This document shows, piece by piece, positions 34,350 to 42,495 of a stretch of DNA of 64,000 bases (the stretch's first letter is position 1; each line of letters begins with the position of its first letter). The notes beneath the pieces were generated by a model. That model searched no databases, was not told where the DNA came from, and worked only from the letters and a program-made list of their open reading frames with translations. Source of the DNA: RGIG5612 sp963599255 (lineage in GTDB: Bacteria; Bacillota; Clostridia; Lachnospirales; Lachnospiraceae); NCBI GenBank assembly GCA_963599255.1, contig CAVBWS010000007.1, forward strand, positions 1 through 64,000, given 5' to 3'. Position numbers and translations under genes: made by a program.

Positions 34350-34418
34350 AAGTGCAGCCCCTGCTCGAAAACGCCTACGCTGATTGTTTTCTCGCAGGGG
34401 TCTGCGCCGTCCCGGCAC
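34346..34418 (+). repeat. Repeat B, copy 3, overlapping permease stop
   Basis: It begins ATAAAAGTGCAG and continues CCCCTGCTCGAAAACGCCTA, then TCGCAGGGGTCTGCGCCG and CCGGCAC. The inner stem GCAGCCCCTGC pairs with GCAGGGGTCTGC with a slip of one base. The left outer arm is missing. The stop codon of the upstream permease lies in its first bases. AAAAGTTTTAT occurs just after the right side (34423-34433). Confidence 0.72.
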
Positions 34419-34518
34419 ATAGCAAAAGTTTTATTTACTGCGTGCCTGGGGCTTCTATACACAGCACATCAATTTTGCTATAATTTCCAACAGAACTTGA
34501 AAGGAAAGACATGTAAGA

Positions 34519-35034
34519 ATGGCAATAGTCTGCATTATATTGGTGATTGCAATACTGGCATTGGCGATATTTCAGCCCTCCGATCTAATAGGCGAGCAGA
34601 CAGTTGTTATCATAATCATCATTGCACTAATGATTTTAAGTATACTGCTTGCAATGTCTTCCAAAATACTATTCGAGGATAAGGTAAAAAGGCTCACTGC
34701 AGGCCAGATAAAGATATCTCCCGAGGAATTCCTTAAATTGCGCAAGAAAAGAGATATTCCTTCTTTCAAGGGGGTATATGTTCTTCATAACAGATCCAAG
34801 CATAAATATTATGTAGGGCAGGCGGTAAATGTTGTGGGCAGAGTTACCTCCCATTTTACCGGGAAGGGTAATGGCGATGTTTACGCTGACTGGAAATATG
34901 GCAACAAGTTTACCATAATGATGATCCCACTTAAGGGAAGCGGGAAAAAAGATCTGAACGAACTGGAACGCTGTGCCATAAAAAAATATCATGCTTATTC
35001 AAAAGGATATAATAAAACCCAGGGAAACAACTGA
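34519..35034 (+). CDS. Membrane-anchored GIY-YIG domain protein
   Basis: 171 residues: two N-terminal hydrophobic helices (about 3-19 and 27-47) and a C-terminal GIY-YIG-type domain (about 86-165) with GVYVLHNRSKHKYYVGQAVN, the motif being GVY...YVG, a following conserved Arg in VVGRVTSHF and an acidic DLNELERCAIKKY near the end. GIY-YIG domains are single-strand cleaving nuclease folds; activity here is not proved. A promoter with TGC-TATAAT lies at 34479-34484. The gene stands alone between the transporter and the fab operon. Confidence 0.8.
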   Translation: MAIVCIILVIAILALAIFQPSDLIGEQTVVIIIIIALMILSILLAMSSKILFEDKVKRLTAGQIKISPEEFLKLRKKRDIPSFKGVYVLHNRSKHKYYVGQAVNVVGRVTSHFTGKGNGDVYADWKYGNKFTIMMIPLKGSGKKDLNELERCAIKKYHAYSKGYNKTQGNN

Positions 35035-35063
35035 CTCGTATTGTGAATAAAGTGTGGAAATCC

Positions 35064-35079
35064 TGTGCAATATTGCACA
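35064..35079. promoter_or_regulatory. Perfect 16-bp palindrome upstream of fab promoter
   Basis: TGTGCAATATTGCACA, centred about 25 bases before the -35 box of the fab operon. It could be an operator for a dimeric regulator. It does not match the FapR or FabT boxes I know. Confidence 0.5.
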
Positions 35080-35096
35080 AGAAAATGCTTAAAAAC

Positions 35097-35125
35097 TTGA
35101 CAGAACATAGCTGTTGATTTACACT
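35097..35125 (+). promoter_or_regulatory. fab operon promoter
   Basis: TTGACA, 17-base spacer, TACACT. The leader to the ACP gene is about 108 bases; it contains a GCGCAAATGCGT-type small hairpin. No FabT or FapR gene is adjacent, so the regulator must be encoded elsewhere. Confidence 0.65.
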
Positions 35126-35239
35126 TTAGGCGTCAAGATAGGCTTATCATGCGCAAATGCGTGATAAATAATAAAAGATTAAAAAGGTTATATCCGGCTG
35201 CATAATGATAATTTTGCCGGAACAGTTAGGAGGACAATT

Positions 35240-35464
35240 ATGGTATTTGAAGCCGTTGCTGAACTTATTGCAGAAAGAAATGAATGTGATGTTGCAGATA
35301 TCAAGCCTGAAACAACATTTGCAGACCTTGGTATTGATTCACTTGATACAGTAGAGATGCTTATGAATCTTGAAGACAAGCTGGGTGCTGAGATCGAACT
35401 TGATGAGAAGGTTGCTACTGTTGGCGAGCTTTGTGACTTCATCGAGCGTAAATTAGGTAAATAA
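35240..35464 (+). CDS. acpP: Acyl carrier protein (second copy, fab operon)
   Basis: The 74-residue carrier has the phosphopantetheine Ser in DLGIDSLDTVEMLMNLED. It differs clearly from the ACP at 9083 (CDVADIKPETTF against LNVDPAKITMDTKF). SD AGGAGG precedes its ATG. As first gene of the fab operon it probably serves chain elongation; division of labour between the two ACPs is not evident from sequence. Confidence 0.93.
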   Translation: MVFEAVAELIAERNECDVADIKPETTFADLGIDSLDTVEMLMNLEDKLGAEIELDEKVATVGELCDFIERKLGK

Positions 35465-35467
35465 ATT

Positions 35468-36412
35468 ATGATTAGAACAGTTATTTGCGACATGCTGGGC
35501 ATAGAATATCCGTTGTTTCAGGGCGGAATGGCATGGATTGCAGATGGCAAACTGGCAGCTGCTGTCTCTGAAGGCGGCGGTCTGGGAATAGTTGCAGCCG
35601 GCAATTCTTCGGCTGAACGGGTCAGAGAGCAGATACGCATTGCAAAATCTCTCACAGACAAGCCGTTTGGCCTTAATATTATGCTCCAGAGCCCTCATGC
35701 AGATGAGGTTGCTCAGATGGTCGCTGAAGAAAAGGTAGCTGTTGTTACTACCGGCGCAGGCAACCCTGCCAAATATATGGCAATGTGGAAGGAAGCAGGA
35801 ATAAAGGTTATTCCTGTTGTTGCGTCAGTTGCAATGGCTAAGCTTATGACACGTGTAGGAGCTACTGCTCTTATTGCGGAAGGCGGAGAGAGCGGAGGAC
35901 ATGTGGGTGAATTAACAACGATGGTGCTGGTTCCCCTCATCTGCGATGCAACTGACCTGCCGGTAATTGCAGCAGGCGGTATAGCAGACGGCAGAGGAGT
36001 GGCTGCAGCATTTATGTTAGGTGCTTGCGGCGTCCAGGTAGGAACCAGATTCTTAAGTGCAGAGGAATGTAATATTCATCCGAACTACAAGCAGATGGTT
36101 CTTAAGGCGAATGATCTGTCTACATGTGTTACGGGTAAGAGATTGGGACATCCTGTAAGAGGACTCAGGACAAACTTCATGAGACAGTATGCTAAGGCTG
36201 AATTCAGCGGCATTACTGACGAGGAATTGTCAGGACAGGCAGCAGGAACCCTTCGTCTTGCAGTACAGGAAGGCGATAAGGACAAGGGATGCTTCTTATG
36301 TGGACAGGCAGCTGCCATGGTTCATGAGATACAGCCTGCAGCTCAGATCGTTAAAGAGATAATCGAAGGCGCTGAGCCAGTTCTGAAAGGAGCCTTAAAA
36401 TGGGTAAAATAG
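35468..36412 (+). CDS. fabK: Enoyl-ACP reductase FabK (FMN type)
   Basis: Reduces trans-2-enoyl-ACP with NAD(P)H and FMN, the last step of each elongation round. The TIM-barrel protein of 314 residues has YPLFQGGMAWIADGKLAAAVS, GLGIVAAG, LIAEGGESGGHVG (active site His) and AAGGIADGRGVAAAFMLGA. FabK replaces FabI in many Firmicutes; no fabI is present in the window. Its 3' end overlaps fabD by 13 bases. Confidence 0.95.
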   Translation: MIRTVICDMLGIEYPLFQGGMAWIADGKLAAAVSEGGGLGIVAAGNSSAERVREQIRIAKSLTDKPFGLNIMLQSPHADEVAQMVAEEKVAVVTTGAGNPAKYMAMWKEAGIKVIPVVASVAMAKLMTRVGATALIAEGGESGGHVGELTTMVLVPLICDATDLPVIAAGGIADGRGVAAAFMLGACGVQVGTRFLSAEECNIHPNYKQMVLKANDLSTCVTGKRLGHPVRGLRTNFMRQYAKAEFSGITDEELSGQAAGTLRLAVQEGDKDKGCFLCGQAAAMVHEIQPAAQIVKEIIEGAEPVLKGALKWVK

Positions 36413-37311
36413 CTTTTGTATTTGCCGGACAGGGTGCTCAGGCACCAGGCATGGGACAGGGCTTTTTCGAGTCGTCAGAGGCTGCTAAGAAGGTTTTTGA
36501 TGCAGCAGATGCGGTAAGGCCGGGAACTTCTGATCAGTGCTTTCATGGTTCTGATGAGGAACTTCAGATCACCAAGAATACTCAGCCGTGCCTTTATACT
36601 GTAGAGATGGCAATAGCTGCAGCTGTTGCTGAGGCCGGAATCAAGGCTGATGTGACTGCAGGGTTTTCTCTGGGTGAATTATCAGCTCTTACATATGCGG
36701 GAGTTTTCTCCCTTAAAGATGGTCTTAAGATTGTTAAGGCTCGCGGTGAGCTTATGCAGCAAGCCGCAGAAAAGCATGACACGTCAATGGCTGCTGTAAT
36801 GAAGCTCTCGGAGGAGGATGTTGTTCGTATTTGTTCTGAATATGAGCATGTATATCCGGTTAATTTTAACTGTCCGGGACAGATTTCGGTTTCAGGTGAT
36901 GCAAGTGAGATGCTTTCTTTTGCAGATGCTGTTAAGGAAGCCGGGGGAAGAGCCAAGGTTCTTAAGGTTAACGGAGCATTTCACAGTCCATACATGTCGG
37001 AAGCAGCAGAAGGCTTTGCCGAAGTAATTGCTCCAATTGAGTTTAAACCAGCTTCAACACCTGTGTATTCTGATTTCACCGGAGTTGAGTATTCCGAAGA
37101 TGATATGAAGAAGGATTTGTCTTCACAGATCAACAACCCTGTTAAATGGGAGACGATCATAAGAAATATGATCGCAGAAGGCATTGATACTTTCGTGGAA
37201 CTGGGACCGGGCAAGACCTTGTGCGGACTTATCAAGCGCATAAGTTCAGATGTCAGGTTGTTTAATGTTGCTGTTCCTGAGGATCTGGAAAAACTTAAGG
37301 CAGAACTATAA
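36400..37311 (+). CDS. fabD: Malonyl-CoA:ACP transacylase
   Basis: Moves malonyl from CoA to ACP. The 303 residues include AFVFAGQGAQAPGMGQGF, the nucleophile motif GFSLGELSALTYAG (Ser about 92), the conserved HSPYMSEAAEGF His, and the NPVKW and ELGPGKTLCGLI segments. SD AAAGGAG precedes the ATG inside fabK. It is followed by an inverted repeat that overlaps a promoter for fabG onward. Confidence 0.95.
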   Translation: MGKIAFVFAGQGAQAPGMGQGFFESSEAAKKVFDAADAVRPGTSDQCFHGSDEELQITKNTQPCLYTVEMAIAAAVAEAGIKADVTAGFSLGELSALTYAGVFSLKDGLKIVKARGELMQQAAEKHDTSMAAVMKLSEEDVVRICSEYEHVYPVNFNCPGQISVSGDASEMLSFADAVKEAGGRAKVLKVNGAFHSPYMSEAAEGFAEVIAPIEFKPASTPVYSDFTGVEYSEDDMKKDLSSQINNPVKWETIIRNMIAEGIDTFVELGPGKTLCGLIKRISSDVRLFNVAVPEDLEKLKAEL

Positions 37312-37312
37312 T

Positions 37313-37343
37313 TTGACAAAAAACACATGTTTTTTGATAAAAT
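37313..37343 (+). promoter_or_regulatory. Internal fab promoter overlapped by an inverted repeat
   Basis: TTGACA (37313) and TAAAAT (37338) are 19 bases apart. Between them lies AAAAAACA-CA-TGTTTTTT, an exact inverted repeat. The element may be an operator, a weak terminator for fabD, or both; the spacer is slightly long. Confidence 0.5.
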
Positions 37344-37362
37344 AATTTTCATAAGTAAAACG

Positions 37363-37394
37363 GAACAGGCAGATATGTTTAATTCTGCCTGTTC
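37363..37394 (+). other. Perfect hairpin in fabG leader
   Basis: GAACAGGCAGA, a 10-base loop, then TCTGCCTGTTC. No T-run follows, and the fabG SD (GGAG) lies seven bases beyond, so the hairpin may protect the 5' end or mark mRNA cleavage rather than terminate. Confidence 0.6.
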
Positions 37395-37411
37395 GTGATA
37401 GGAGTTACAAA

Positions 37412-38143
37412 ATGTTAAAAGGACATACAGCCGTTGTTACAGGCGGATCCAGGGGCATTGGCGCAGCAATAGCTAAAAAGCTGGCATCTCTGGGAGCTGA
37501 TATTGCGGTAATATATGCCGGAAATATTAATGCTGCAGAACAGGTATGTGAAGAGTGCAGATCTATGGGCGTAAAGGCGCAGGCGTATTGCTGCGACGTT
37601 GCTGATTTTGATGCTGCTAAGGAGACTGTTGCGCAGATCAAATCAGATTTTGGCAATATAGGCATATTGGTTAATAATGCCGGAATCACTCGTGACGGAC
37701 TGGTTGCAACCATGAAGGAATCAGATTTTGATGCAGTTATCAGCACCAATCTTAAGGGTACCTTTAATATGATCCGTCATTGCAGCAGACTGTTTATAAC
37801 AGGAAAGTACGGCAGGATCATTAACTTAAGTTCTGTATCGGGTATGATCGGCAACCCGGGACAGAGCAATTATTCGGCTTCAAAGGCCGGAATCATAGGT
37901 CTTACAAAATCGGTAGCGAAGGAACTTGCCGCAAAAGGCATTACGTGCAACGCAGTTGCTCCCGGTTTTATCGGTACAGATATGACTAAAGCCTTGGTGG
38001 AAGGCAATGAGGAGCTTGTAAATGCTATTCCTCTCAAACGCTTAGGTACACCTGAAGATGTAGCTGAGGCAGTTGGATTCCTCGCATGTGCAAGTTATAT
38101 TACAGGCGAAGTAATTCGCATTGATGGCGGAATCGCTATGTAA
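37412..38143 (+). CDS. fabG: 3-oxoacyl-ACP reductase
   Basis: NADPH-dependent short-chain dehydrogenase reducing 3-ketoacyl-ACP. The 243 residues show the cofactor motif VTGGSRGIGAAIAKKLA, VNNAGITRD, the catalytic INLSSVSGMIGNPGQSNYSASKAG (Ser, Tyr, Lys), and VAPGFIGTDMTKAL. Preceded by its own promoter-like sequence and a leader hairpin, which splits the operon into acp-fabK-fabD and fabG onward. Confidence 0.94.
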   Translation: MLKGHTAVVTGGSRGIGAAIAKKLASLGADIAVIYAGNINAAEQVCEECRSMGVKAQAYCCDVADFDAAKETVAQIKSDFGNIGILVNNAGITRDGLVATMKESDFDAVISTNLKGTFNMIRHCSRLFITGKYGRIINLSSVSGMIGNPGQSNYSASKAGIIGLTKSVAKELAAKGITCNAVAPGFIGTDMTKALVEGNEELVNAIPLKRLGTPEDVAEAVGFLACASYITGEVIRIDGGIAM

Positions 38144-38171
38144 GTCCTGGTTTAAGGAGGCAAATTAGTAA

Positions 38172-38597
38172 ATGAATGAAGAAATCATCCGCAAATATGC
38201 GAAATTAATGAAGGAACTTGATCTGACAGGTCTTGAGATTTCTGAAAATGATACGGTTATTAAGCTGGAACGCGGTACAGCTGCAGTGGCTTCGATGCCT
38301 GTTTCATATGCGGCATCAGCTCCGGCTGAAAATGCTGAGAAGAGCAGCAGTGCCAGTGGATATGATACGATCACATCTCCTATGGTGGGCATTTTCTATG
38401 CTGCACCGGCAGAGAATGCTGAACCATTCGTAAAAGAAGGTTCACACGTTAAGAAGGGTGATACTGTATGCATCATCGAGGCTATGAAGCTGATGAATGA
38501 GGTAATTGCCGAACGTGACGGTGTGATCAAGAAGATATGCGTTTCTAACGGCAATGCTGTTGAATACGGAACAGTATTATTCCAAATCGGAGATTGA
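38172..38597 (+). CDS. accB: Biotin carboxyl carrier protein of acetyl-CoA carboxylase
   Basis: Carries the carboxybiotin between AccC and AccAD. The 141 residues consist of a short N-terminal helix region, an Ala/Ser/Pro-rich linker, and a C-terminal biotinyl domain with SPMVGIFYAAP and the biotinylation site IIEAMKLMNEV. SD AAGGAGG is present. fabZ starts two bases after its stop. Confidence 0.95.
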   Translation: MNEEIIRKYAKLMKELDLTGLEISENDTVIKLERGTAAVASMPVSYAASAPAENAEKSSSASGYDTITSPMVGIFYAAPAENAEPFVKEGSHVKKGDTVCIIEAMKLMNEVIAERDGVIKKICVSNGNAVEYGTVLFQIGD

Positions 38598-38599
38598 TT

Positions 38600-39037
38600 A
38601 TGAACAAAGAAGAAATAATGAAAATCCTGCCTCACAGAGACAATATGCTTCTTTTAGATGAAGTAATAAAAGAAGATGAATATGCTCACGGATTTTATAA
38701 AATCCCTGAGGATGCATTTTTCCTTAAGGGACATTTTCCGGGGGCACCTGTTGTTCCGGGGGTTATACTTTGTGAGATTCTGGCACAGTCTACATGTGTA
38801 CTTTTAAGTGATCAGATGCAGGCTAACAAAATGCCTATGTATACAGGTCTTAATAATGTCAGATTCAAATCACCTGTTAAACCCGGTGATATATTTGAGA
38901 CAAAATGTCGTATAACTCGTTCTAAATTCCCATTCTTTTTTGCAGAGGGTTCGGGATATGTAGGCGATCGTTTATGTGTAAAAGCAGAATTTTCTTTTGC
39001 TATTACGGAGAATGAGATATGTTTTCAAAAATCTTGA
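38600..39037 (+). CDS. fabZ: 3-hydroxyacyl-ACP dehydratase
   Basis: Hot-dog-fold dehydratase forming trans-2-enoyl-ACP. The 145 residues include KILPHRDNMLLLDEV and the active site KGHFPGAPVVPGVILCEILAQ with its His and a Glu. The ATG at 38600 is chosen over an upstream in-frame TTG at 38594. It overlaps accC by 19 bases. Confidence 0.94.
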   Translation: MNKEEIMKILPHRDNMLLLDEVIKEDEYAHGFYKIPEDAFFLKGHFPGAPVVPGVILCEILAQSTCVLLSDQMQANKMPMYTGLNNVRFKSPVKPGDIFETKCRITRSKFPFFFAEGSGYVGDRLCVKAEFSFAITENEICFQKS

Positions 39038-40326
39038 TTGCTAACCGCGGTGAAATTGCGGTTCGTGTCATTCGTGCATGCAAGGAAATGGGAATCTCGA
39101 CTGTCGCAGTTTATTCTGAGGCCGATAAGGACTCTCTGCATGTACAATTAGCTGACGAGAGTTATTGTATAGGTAAGGCTGCCGCTTCAGACAGCTACCT
39201 TAATGAAGATAGAATTATAAGCGCTGCACTGGTATCCGGGGCACAGGCTATTCATCCTGGCTATGGCTTTTTATCTGAAAATCCTCATTTTGCCAGATTA
39301 TGTCAGAAGTTCGGCATAGTATTTATAGGACCTGACGCCGAATGCATGGAGAGAGTCAGCGATAAAGCACAGATAAAGAAGCTGATGGAGGGTACCAGGC
39401 TTAAGCCAATCCCGGGAACAGAAGCTCTGGCTTCCCTGGATGAAGCACTTGAAGCTGCGGAAAAGATCGGATATCCGGTTATGATCAAGGCTTGCTATGG
39501 CGGCGGCGGAAGAGGCATCAGGCAGATTAATAATGCTGAAGAACTTAAGCGGGACTATCCTTTATCCGTTGCAGAAAGTGAAGCTGCATTCGGCGATGGC
39601 AGCCTGTATATGGAGAAATTTATTTATCCTGCAAGGCACATTGAGATGCAGATCATTGCAGATGAAGCAGGACATGTTATATGCCTGGGTGAACGTGACT
39701 GTTCAATACAGAGACGTCATCAGAAGCTTATAGAAGAGTCTCCGTCACCGGGTGTGTCTGAGGAAAAGAGACAAACTCTTATTAGAGATGTCACAGATGC
39801 TGTTAAGACAATGGGATATTCCGGCGTAGGAACCCTGGAATTTCTTATGGACAAGGAGGGCAACTTCTGGTTCATGGAAATGAACGTAAGACTTCAGGTG
39901 GAACATTGCGTTACTGAGGCACTTACACGAATTGATATGGTTAAGTGGCAGATAAGAACTGCTGCGGGTGTGACATTGCCATTTACTCAGGAGGATATTC
40001 CTTTAAGGGGCGCCGCTATTGAGTGCCGTATCAATGCGTTAAAGCCGGGCAAGCTTCTTAATTGCCATATTCCGGGAGGACCATTCCTTCGTTTTGACGG
40101 CGGGGTGATCCCGGGAACAATGGTTAGCCCGTTCTATGACTCACTGATAGGTAAACTTATTGTTTATGCCAGCACCCGTGAAGAGGCGGTGCGCAAGATG
40201 CGTTCAGCATTGTGCGAGATCATCTTCAGCGGTCTGGAGACAAATATTATGGAACAGCTTGAGATCGTAAGTGATCCGAAATTCAGTTCTGGCGAGTACG
40301 ATCTTACATTGATGGAAGGCAGGTAA
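39019..40326 (+). CDS. accC: Biotin carboxylase subunit of acetyl-CoA carboxylase
   Basis: ATP-grasp enzyme carboxylating biotin on AccB. Of 435 residues, it opens MFSKILIANRGEIAVRVIRA, then AIHPGYGFLSENP, the ATP loop KACYGGGGRGIR, ERDCSIQRRHQKLIEESPSP, and the metal-site EMNVRLQVEHCVTEAL. The usual EMNTR has become EMNVR, a minor change. Length is slightly short (usual ~450). Confidence 0.95.
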   Translation: MFSKILIANRGEIAVRVIRACKEMGISTVAVYSEADKDSLHVQLADESYCIGKAAASDSYLNEDRIISAALVSGAQAIHPGYGFLSENPHFARLCQKFGIVFIGPDAECMERVSDKAQIKKLMEGTRLKPIPGTEALASLDEALEAAEKIGYPVMIKACYGGGGRGIRQINNAEELKRDYPLSVAESEAAFGDGSLYMEKFIYPARHIEMQIIADEAGHVICLGERDCSIQRRHQKLIEESPSPGVSEEKRQTLIRDVTDAVKTMGYSGVGTLEFLMDKEGNFWFMEMNVRLQVEHCVTEALTRIDMVKWQIRTAAGVTLPFTQEDIPLRGAAIECRINALKPGKLLNCHIPGGPFLRFDGGVIPGTMVSPFYDSLIGKLIVYASTREEAVRKMRSALCEIIFSGLETNIMEQLEIVSDPKFSSGEYDLTLMEGR

Positions 40327-40329
40327 TTT

Positions 40330-41193
40330 ATGCCATTCTTGAATTTTTTATTTCAATCAAAAAATGAATTGGAAAAGGGCGGAAGAAGCTCTCTTCCTGT
40401 TCAGGAGGATGCCAGTGAACCTGAAAAGGTATGTCCTAACTGTCATAAGACAATTACACTCAGCAGACTCTGGGCCAATGATAACACATGCTCATGCGGA
40501 TATCATTTCCGTATGAGCGCTTTGCAGCGCCTGGCATACATAGCAGATAAGGATTCATTTACTGAGATGTTTTCAGATGTTGTAACTCAGGATCCTATCG
40601 AATTTCCGGGATATCAGAAGAAACTCGAAACAACCAGGTATTCCAGCAGGGAAGATGAAGGCGTAATCTGCGGTACCGTTAAAATAGGCGGACAGGACTG
40701 CTGCATATTTGTTATGGAGCCATATTTCATGATGGGAAGTATGGGAACGGCTGTAGGAGAGAGAATTACAAGAACATTTGAATATGCAACAGAACATAAG
40801 CTTCCGGTAGTCGGTTATACAGTATCCGGCGGTGCCAGAATGCAGGAAGGCCTGTTTTCTCTTATGCAGATGGCTAAAACCAGCGGTGCAGTAAAAAGAC
40901 ATGCAGATGCAGGCTTGTTTTATCTTACGGTTTTAACAGATCCTACGACAGGAGGAGTAACAGCCAGCTTTGCCATGGAGGGCGATATCATAATCGCAGA
41001 GCCTGGTGCCACTGTGGGATTTGCAGGAGCCAGGGTTATCGAGCAGACCACGAGAAAAACCCTGCCTAAGGGATTTCAGACATCGGAATTTCTGTTAGAG
41101 CATGGCTTTGTAGATGCGATTGCACCTAGGAGCATGCAGAAGGATTTGATAACTGAATTACTTAAGATTCACTGTGAAAGCGAGGCAATATGA
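40330..41193 (+). CDS. accD: Acetyl-CoA carboxylase carboxyltransferase beta subunit
   Basis: Half of the carboxyltransferase producing malonyl-CoA. The N-terminal zinc ribbon is visible as VCPNCHKTI...CSCGYHFRM (four Cys, about residues 35-57). The crotonase-fold part has GYTVSGGARMQEGLFSLMQMAKTSGA, LTDPTTGGVTASFAMEGDIIIAEP and GFAGARVIEQT. Length 287 is normal. It overlaps accA as ATGA. Confidence 0.95.
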   Translation: MPFLNFLFQSKNELEKGGRSSLPVQEDASEPEKVCPNCHKTITLSRLWANDNTCSCGYHFRMSALQRLAYIADKDSFTEMFSDVVTQDPIEFPGYQKKLETTRYSSREDEGVICGTVKIGGQDCCIFVMEPYFMMGSMGTAVGERITRTFEYATEHKLPVVGYTVSGGARMQEGLFSLMQMAKTSGAVKRHADAGLFYLTVLTDPTTGGVTASFAMEGDIIIAEPGATVGFAGARVIEQTTRKTLPKGFQTSEFLLEHGFVDAIAPRSMQKDLITELLKIHCESEAI

Positions 41194-41999
41194 ATACTAC
41201 AAATGAAGCATATGAAAAAGTAAAGATTGCTCGCAGCAATAAAAGACCCACAGCAGTTGATTATATTGAAAACCTTGTAACCGGCTTTATAGAGCTTCAT
41301 GGTGACAGAAGATTTTCGGATGATGAGGCTATTGTGGGAGGTATTGCAAGACTTGACGGTAAGCCTATTACTGTTATCGGTATTGAGAAAGGACGAAATA
41401 CCAAGGAACGTATGCAGCATTCCTTCGGTTCACCTAATCCTGAAGGATATCGTAAGGCTCTTAGGCTTATGAAGCAGGCAGAGAAGTTTCATCGTCCGCT
41501 GCTGTGCCTTATTGATACTTCAGGTGCATATTGCGGTATAGGTGCCGAAGAAAGAGGACAGGGTCTGGCAATTGCCGAAAATCTCATGGAAATGATGACA
41601 CTTAAGACGCCTATAATTTCAATTGTTATAGGTGAAGGCGGAAGCGGCGGAGCTCTGGCGTTAGGTGTTGCCAATAAGGTATGGATGCTTGAAAATGCTA
41701 TCTATTCAATCATATCACCTGAAGGCTGTGCCAGTATTTTGTGGAAGGATGCCAGCAAGGCTGCAACTGCGGCTGAACACCTGAAGCTTACTGCCCAGGA
41801 TTCATTGCAGAACAAACTGATCGAGAAGATCATTCCTGAGGTCGATTTAGGTAAAAGTGAATTCTACGAAACTCTTAAGAACGATATAATTGCTGCATTT
41901 GATGAATTATCTCAGCTGTCTGTGGATGAACTGCTTGCACAGAGATATGGGAGGTTCAGACGCATAGGTAATCCTGATGCGTCTAAGGAGAGTGTATGA
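41190..41999 (+). CDS. accA: Acetyl-CoA carboxylase carboxyltransferase alpha subunit
   Basis: Partner of AccD. The 269 residues show RPTAVDYIENLVTGFIELHGDR, DDEAIVGGIARLDGKPITVIG, SFGSPNPEGYRKALRLMKQAEKF, DTSGAYCGIGAEERGQGLAIAENLMEM and GEGGSGGALALGVANKVWM. It lacks the long N-terminal helix region of E. coli AccA (319 residues). Stop overlaps the next start as ATGA. Confidence 0.95.
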   Translation: MNTTNEAYEKVKIARSNKRPTAVDYIENLVTGFIELHGDRRFSDDEAIVGGIARLDGKPITVIGIEKGRNTKERMQHSFGSPNPEGYRKALRLMKQAEKFHRPLLCLIDTSGAYCGIGAEERGQGLAIAENLMEMMTLKTPIISIVIGEGGSGGALALGVANKVWMLENAIYSIISPEGCASILWKDASKAATAAEHLKLTAQDSLQNKLIEKIIPEVDLGKSEFYETLKNDIIAAFDELSQLSVDELLAQRYGRFRRIGNPDASKESV

Positions 42000-42436
42000 T
42001 TAATTCTGATTTATGCCTTCATAAGGTTTTGTATTTCGAAACTGACAGGATGGGCATCGTGCATCATTCCAATTACATCAGATGGATGGAAGAAGGAAGA
42101 TTGGAATATATGCGTCTTAATGGCGTAGATTATCTTGATATTGAAAATAGCGGCATATTGATGCCGGTGGTTAGTATAGATTGTAAATATATAACTTCAG
42201 CCCGTTTTGGCGACATTGCAGAGATTCAGACGAAACTCACACATTACAATGGAGTTAGAATGGGTTTTGAATATAAGATTTTCATGAATAAAGGAACGGT
42301 TCTCTTGTGTGAAGGACACAGCGAACATTGCTTTATTGATGAGAACAGTCGTTCTCCGGTTAATCTGAAGAAACGAATGCCTGATGTAAGCGAACATGTG
42401 TATGAACTGCTTGCCCGGGAAAATAAAAATAATTAA
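41996..42436 (+). CDS. Acyl-CoA/ACP thioesterase, hot-dog fold (YbgC/FadM type)
   Basis: The 146 residues open LHKVLYFETDRMGIVHHSNYIRWMEEGRLEYM, the 4HBT-family motif with the catalytic Asp (D-x-M-G-I-V-H-H-x-N-Y). Embedded in the fab operon by ATGA overlap with accA, it probably hydrolyses acyl-CoA or acyl-ACP to release or edit chains; the substrate is inferred only. A small hairpin, TTGTCC/GGACAA (42454-42477), separates it from fabF. Confidence 0.88.
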   Translation: MINSDLCLHKVLYFETDRMGIVHHSNYIRWMEEGRLEYMRLNGVDYLDIENSGILMPVVSIDCKYITSARFGDIAEIQTKLTHYNGVRMGFEYKIFMNKGTVLLCEGHSEHCFIDENSRSPVNLKKRMPDVSEHVYELLARENKNN

Positions 42437-42495
42437 AGATAAAATTCAACATTGTCCATTAAAAAAATCGGACAAGCTAGGAGGAAACTAAAACG

